From assembly GCF_014268745.2 (NCBI RefSeq), contig NZ_JABWRB020000003.1, positions 496,001-560,000 of the forward strand: 64,000 nucleotides of DNA, given 5' to 3'. A program made the translations under genes and the position numbers. The DNA is from Pseudomonas zanjanensis (GTDB lineage: Bacteria > Pseudomonadota > Gammaproteobacteria > Pseudomonadales > Pseudomonadaceae). Below are positions 62,020 to 64,000 of the stretch, piece after piece. The notes below the pieces were generated by a model. The model was not told the origin of the DNA, ran no database searches, and was given only the letters and a program-made list of their open reading frames with translations. Within the stretch, counting starts at the first letter, position 1; every line of letters begins with the position of its first letter.

Positions 62020-62292
62020 TTATTCGGACGGCGGTACGTAGCCTTCGGCCTTGGCGTAATCTTCGCCGGAAAAGAACTTGTCCATCTCGCCCTGAAGGTA
62101 TTTGCGATCTTCGGCGTTCATCATGTTCAGGCGTTTTTCATTGATCAGCAGGGTCTGGTGTTTCTGCCAGTCGGCCCAGGCCTTGGCCGAGACGTGGTCA
62201 AAAATATCCTGGCCCTTGGCGCCCGGGAATGGAGCACGTTCCAGGCCTTCCAGTTCTTCTTTGTACTTGCGGCACATGATGGTGCGGGTCAT
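62020..62292 (-). CDS. yggX: Probable Fe(II)-trafficking protein YggX
   Basis: 90 residues, the family length. MTRTIMCRKYKEELEGLERA with the conserved Cys7, WADWQKHQTLLINEKRLNMM and the terminal KAEGYVPP are YggX hallmarks. It protects Fe-S enzymes from oxidative damage. It overlaps mutY by 4 bases, the usual mutY-yggX operon. Confidence 0.97.
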   Translation of the reverse strand: MTRTIMCRKYKEELEGLERAPFPGAKGQDIFDHVSAKAWADWQKHQTLLINEKRLNMMNAEDRKYLQGEMDKFFSGEDYAKAEGYVPPSE

Positions 62293-63356
62293 TGCAACTC
62301 TCCTGCGTTCATTACGGCGGCCGCGCGTTCGAGCAAGGTTTTGACCGGGGCGGCAAGGCCCAGGCGCGGCGGGGTGGCGAGGTTATACCAGAGCCAGTCG
62401 GCCTCGGCCACGTGATGGCCGGTTTCCCGGACCCGGACCAGCCAGGGCTCGATCGCCAGCTGGAAGTGGCTGAAGGTGTGCACCAGGCCCGGCATTTCGT
62501 GTTGGCTGCCCAGTTCCAGCGAGTGTTGCAGGGCCAGGTGCTGCAAGTCGTCGAGGTCGTCGAGTTCCGGCAGGCTCCACAGCCCGCCCCACAGCCCGGT
62601 GGAAGGGCGACGGTAAAGCAGGATCGCGCCCTCGTGGTTGGCCAGCATGGGCATCAAGGTGCGCTTTTTCGGCACCTCCTTGCGCGGCTTGGGGATCGGG
62701 TAGCGGGTTTCCAGGCCCAGCATGTGGGCCTCGCAACCTTGCTTCAGCGGGCAGAGCAGGCAACTGGGTTTGCTGCGGGTGCAGAGCGTGGCGCCAAGGT
62801 CCATCATCGCCTGGGTGTAGGCGTTGACCCGGTCCTGCGGCGTGAAGCGCTCAGCGGTGGCCCAGAGCTGTTTCGCCACCTTGGGTTCGCCTGGGTAGCC
62901 TTCCTGGGCGGTGAAACGCGCCAGCACCCGCTTGACGTTACCATCGAGGATCGGCGCCCGCAGGCCCATGCTGATGCTGGCGATGGCGCCGGCGGTGGAC
63001 AGGCCGATGCCCGGCAACTCGGTGAGTTTTTCCACGTCCCGGGGGAATTCGCCGCCGTACTGCTCGACGACGATTTTCGCAGTCTTCTGCAAGTTGCGCG
63101 CACGGGTGTAGTAACCCAGCCCGGTCCACAGGTGCAGCACTTCGTCCTCCGGCGCGGCGGCCAAGGCTTGAACGGTGGGCAGCGAGGCCATGAACCGGTC
63201 AAAGTAATTGAGCACGGTGCTGACCTGGGTCTGCTGCAACATGATTTCCGAGACCCACACCCGATAGGGCGAGATGTCTTGTTGCCAGGGCAAATCGTGA
63301 CGCCCGTGGCGGTCGAACCAATCTAGGACGGCCGTGGAAAACTGCTCGGCTCTCAT
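62289..63356 (-). CDS. mutY: A/G-specific adenine glycosylase MutY
   Basis: 355 residues. The helix-hairpin-helix LPGIGLSTAGAIASI is followed by the catalytic Asp in ILDGNVKRVLARF. The [4Fe-4S] cluster is CTRSKPSCLLCPLKQGC (C-x6-C-x2-C-x5-C). A C-terminal NUDIX-like 8-oxoG-recognition domain follows. It removes adenine opposite 8-oxoG. It overlaps both neighbours by 4 bases. Confidence 0.97.
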   Translation of the reverse strand: MRAEQFSTAVLDWFDRHGRHDLPWQQDISPYRVWVSEIMLQQTQVSTVLNYFDRFMASLPTVQALAAAPEDEVLHLWTGLGYYTRARNLQKTAKIVVEQYGGEFPRDVEKLTELPGIGLSTAGAIASISMGLRAPILDGNVKRVLARFTAQEGYPGEPKVAKQLWATAERFTPQDRVNAYTQAMMDLGATLCTRSKPSCLLCPLKQGCEAHMLGLETRYPIPKPRKEVPKKRTLMPMLANHEGAILLYRRPSTGLWGGLWSLPELDDLDDLQHLALQHSLELGSQHEMPGLVHTFSHFQLAIEPWLVRVRETGHHVAEADWLWYNLATPPRLGLAAPVKTLLERAAAVMNAGELQ

Positions 63357-64000
63357 CGCTTGAACAGCCCCTTGAGCGCATCTTTCAGTTCGGGGCTGAC
63401 CTTGTCGCCGAGCTTCTCATCGATCTTGTCGCCGAGCCGGTCGCCGGCCAGCTTCGCCGCGACCTTGCCCAGCCCGTCGTTGTCCAGGCGGCAGGCCTTC
63501 GCCCCCAGCTCCAGGGGACCGCGGCAGCGCAACGGCCATTCGACGTCGACATAGCGCTCGTTGACCTGGCAGGCCGGGTCGGGCATGTCGCTCTTGTCGC
63601 CTTCGACGATGACGCCGACACGGTAGTCCATGCCCAGCACTCGCAGGTCGATATCGCCGTTGCCGTTGACGGTCATGCCGGGGATGCGGACTTTCAGGTC
63701 CGGGTTGTGGGCAACGCCATTGTTGAAGGTGAGATTGCCGTTGAGTTGCTGGAACGGCGTGTCCTTGCCCCGGGGGTCGCCGCTGAGGGACTTGCGATTG
63801 AGGGTGGCGATGCCTTTGCACAATTGCTGTTCAAGGTTGGCATTGAGCAGCACGCCATCGTTGATGACGAACCCGGCGTTGCCGTTGAGGCTGTCGATCA
63901 GGGCCTTCTGGCTATTGCCATTGGCGGTTATTGTGCTGTTGAGCGTGACCAGGCCCTTGACCGGCGGATTCTTGCCCTGGCTTTCGATGATCTTCTCGGC
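63353..64000 (-). CDS. AsmA-family protein (C-terminal part)
   Basis: The reverse frame is open from 63353 through the right edge, giving about 215 C-terminal residues. It includes NGNAGFVINDGVLLNANLEQ, FQQLNGNLTFNNGVAHNPDL and GDIDLRVLGMDYRVGVIVEG, the beta-groove repeats of AsmA proteins. The protein ends in an amphipathic Lys/Asp helix (KLGDKVSPELKDALKGLFKR). AsmA-like proteins bridge inner and outer membrane for lipid transport. The N-terminal membrane anchor is outside the window. asmA-mutY-yggX is a common Pseudomonas order. Confidence 0.93.
   Translation of the reverse strand, partial: AEKIIESQGKNPPVKGLVTLNSTITANGNSQKALIDSLNGNAGFVINDGVLLNANLEQQLCKGIATLNRKSLSGDPRGKDTPFQQLNGNLTFNNGVAHNPDLKVRIPGMTVNGNGDIDLRVLGMDYRVGVIVEGDKSDMPDPACQVNERYVDVEWPLRCRGPLELGAKACRLDNDGLGKVAAKLAGDRLGDKIDEKLGDKVSPELKDALKGLFKR

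Overview
This 64 kb window is chromosomal DNA of a Pseudomonas, most likely of the P. fluorescens group. It is GC-rich and dotted with fluorescens-type REP palindromes. It also carries typical Pseudomonas genes: tex, ompR-envZ, rimBK, hslR, hslO, pckA, dctBD, an OprD porin, aguA and asmA-mutY-yggX. Names rest on reading the translated sequences and recalling family motifs; no database search was run.

Layout. 0-8.3 kb: tex (5' part only), ompR-envZ, rimB-rimK, hslR, hslO and pckA, a housekeeping block for stress response, ribosome modification and gluconeogenesis. 8.3-12.3 kb: an accessory islet with a HipBA-type kinase module, a DUF1493-like gene, and a colicin E3-type 16S rRNase bacteriocin with its immunity gene. 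12.4-28 kb: a RecQ-family helicase, a 3-hydroxyacyl-CoA dehydrogenase plus thioesterase, a glycine-zipper protein, a YdeP-like molybdoenzyme with fdhD, LysR, a BON/LysM protein, yrfG-nudE-cysQ, a thioesterase and dctB-dctD. 28-31.4 kb: rfbBACD for dTDP-L-rhamnose. 31.6-38.9 kb: a kinase/M23-like/class III aminotransferase fusion, aguA, a small orphan gene, a DsbA-like protein and an OprD porin. 39-42.2 kb: an operon of a 2OG-Fe amino-acid dioxygenase, a GNAT and the AzlCD exporter, with a LysR gene convergent to it.

42.2-49.3 kb is a second accessory zone next to tRNA-Thr. It holds an orphan nuclease-toxin domain, a Xre-RES module, a chemoreceptor, RelBE, a 34-codon ORF between hairpins, and a hicAB locus whose hicA is broken and hicB intact. 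49.4-54.8 kb: an FkbM methyltransferase, a second methyltransferase and a complete polar amino-acid ABC transporter. 55-61.4 kb: three paralogous small genes with a Lys/Arg-rich head, interleaved with VapBC, a bacteriophytochrome/heme-oxygenase operon and a DUF1016 remnant. 61.8-64 kb: tRNA-Phe and the asmA-mutY-yggX operon, cut by the right edge.

The parts most worth follow-up are the dioxygenase-GNAT-AzlCD operon, the three-paralog family around the bacteriophytochrome, the E3-type bacteriocin with its short atypical front end, and the kinase-phospholyase fusion.
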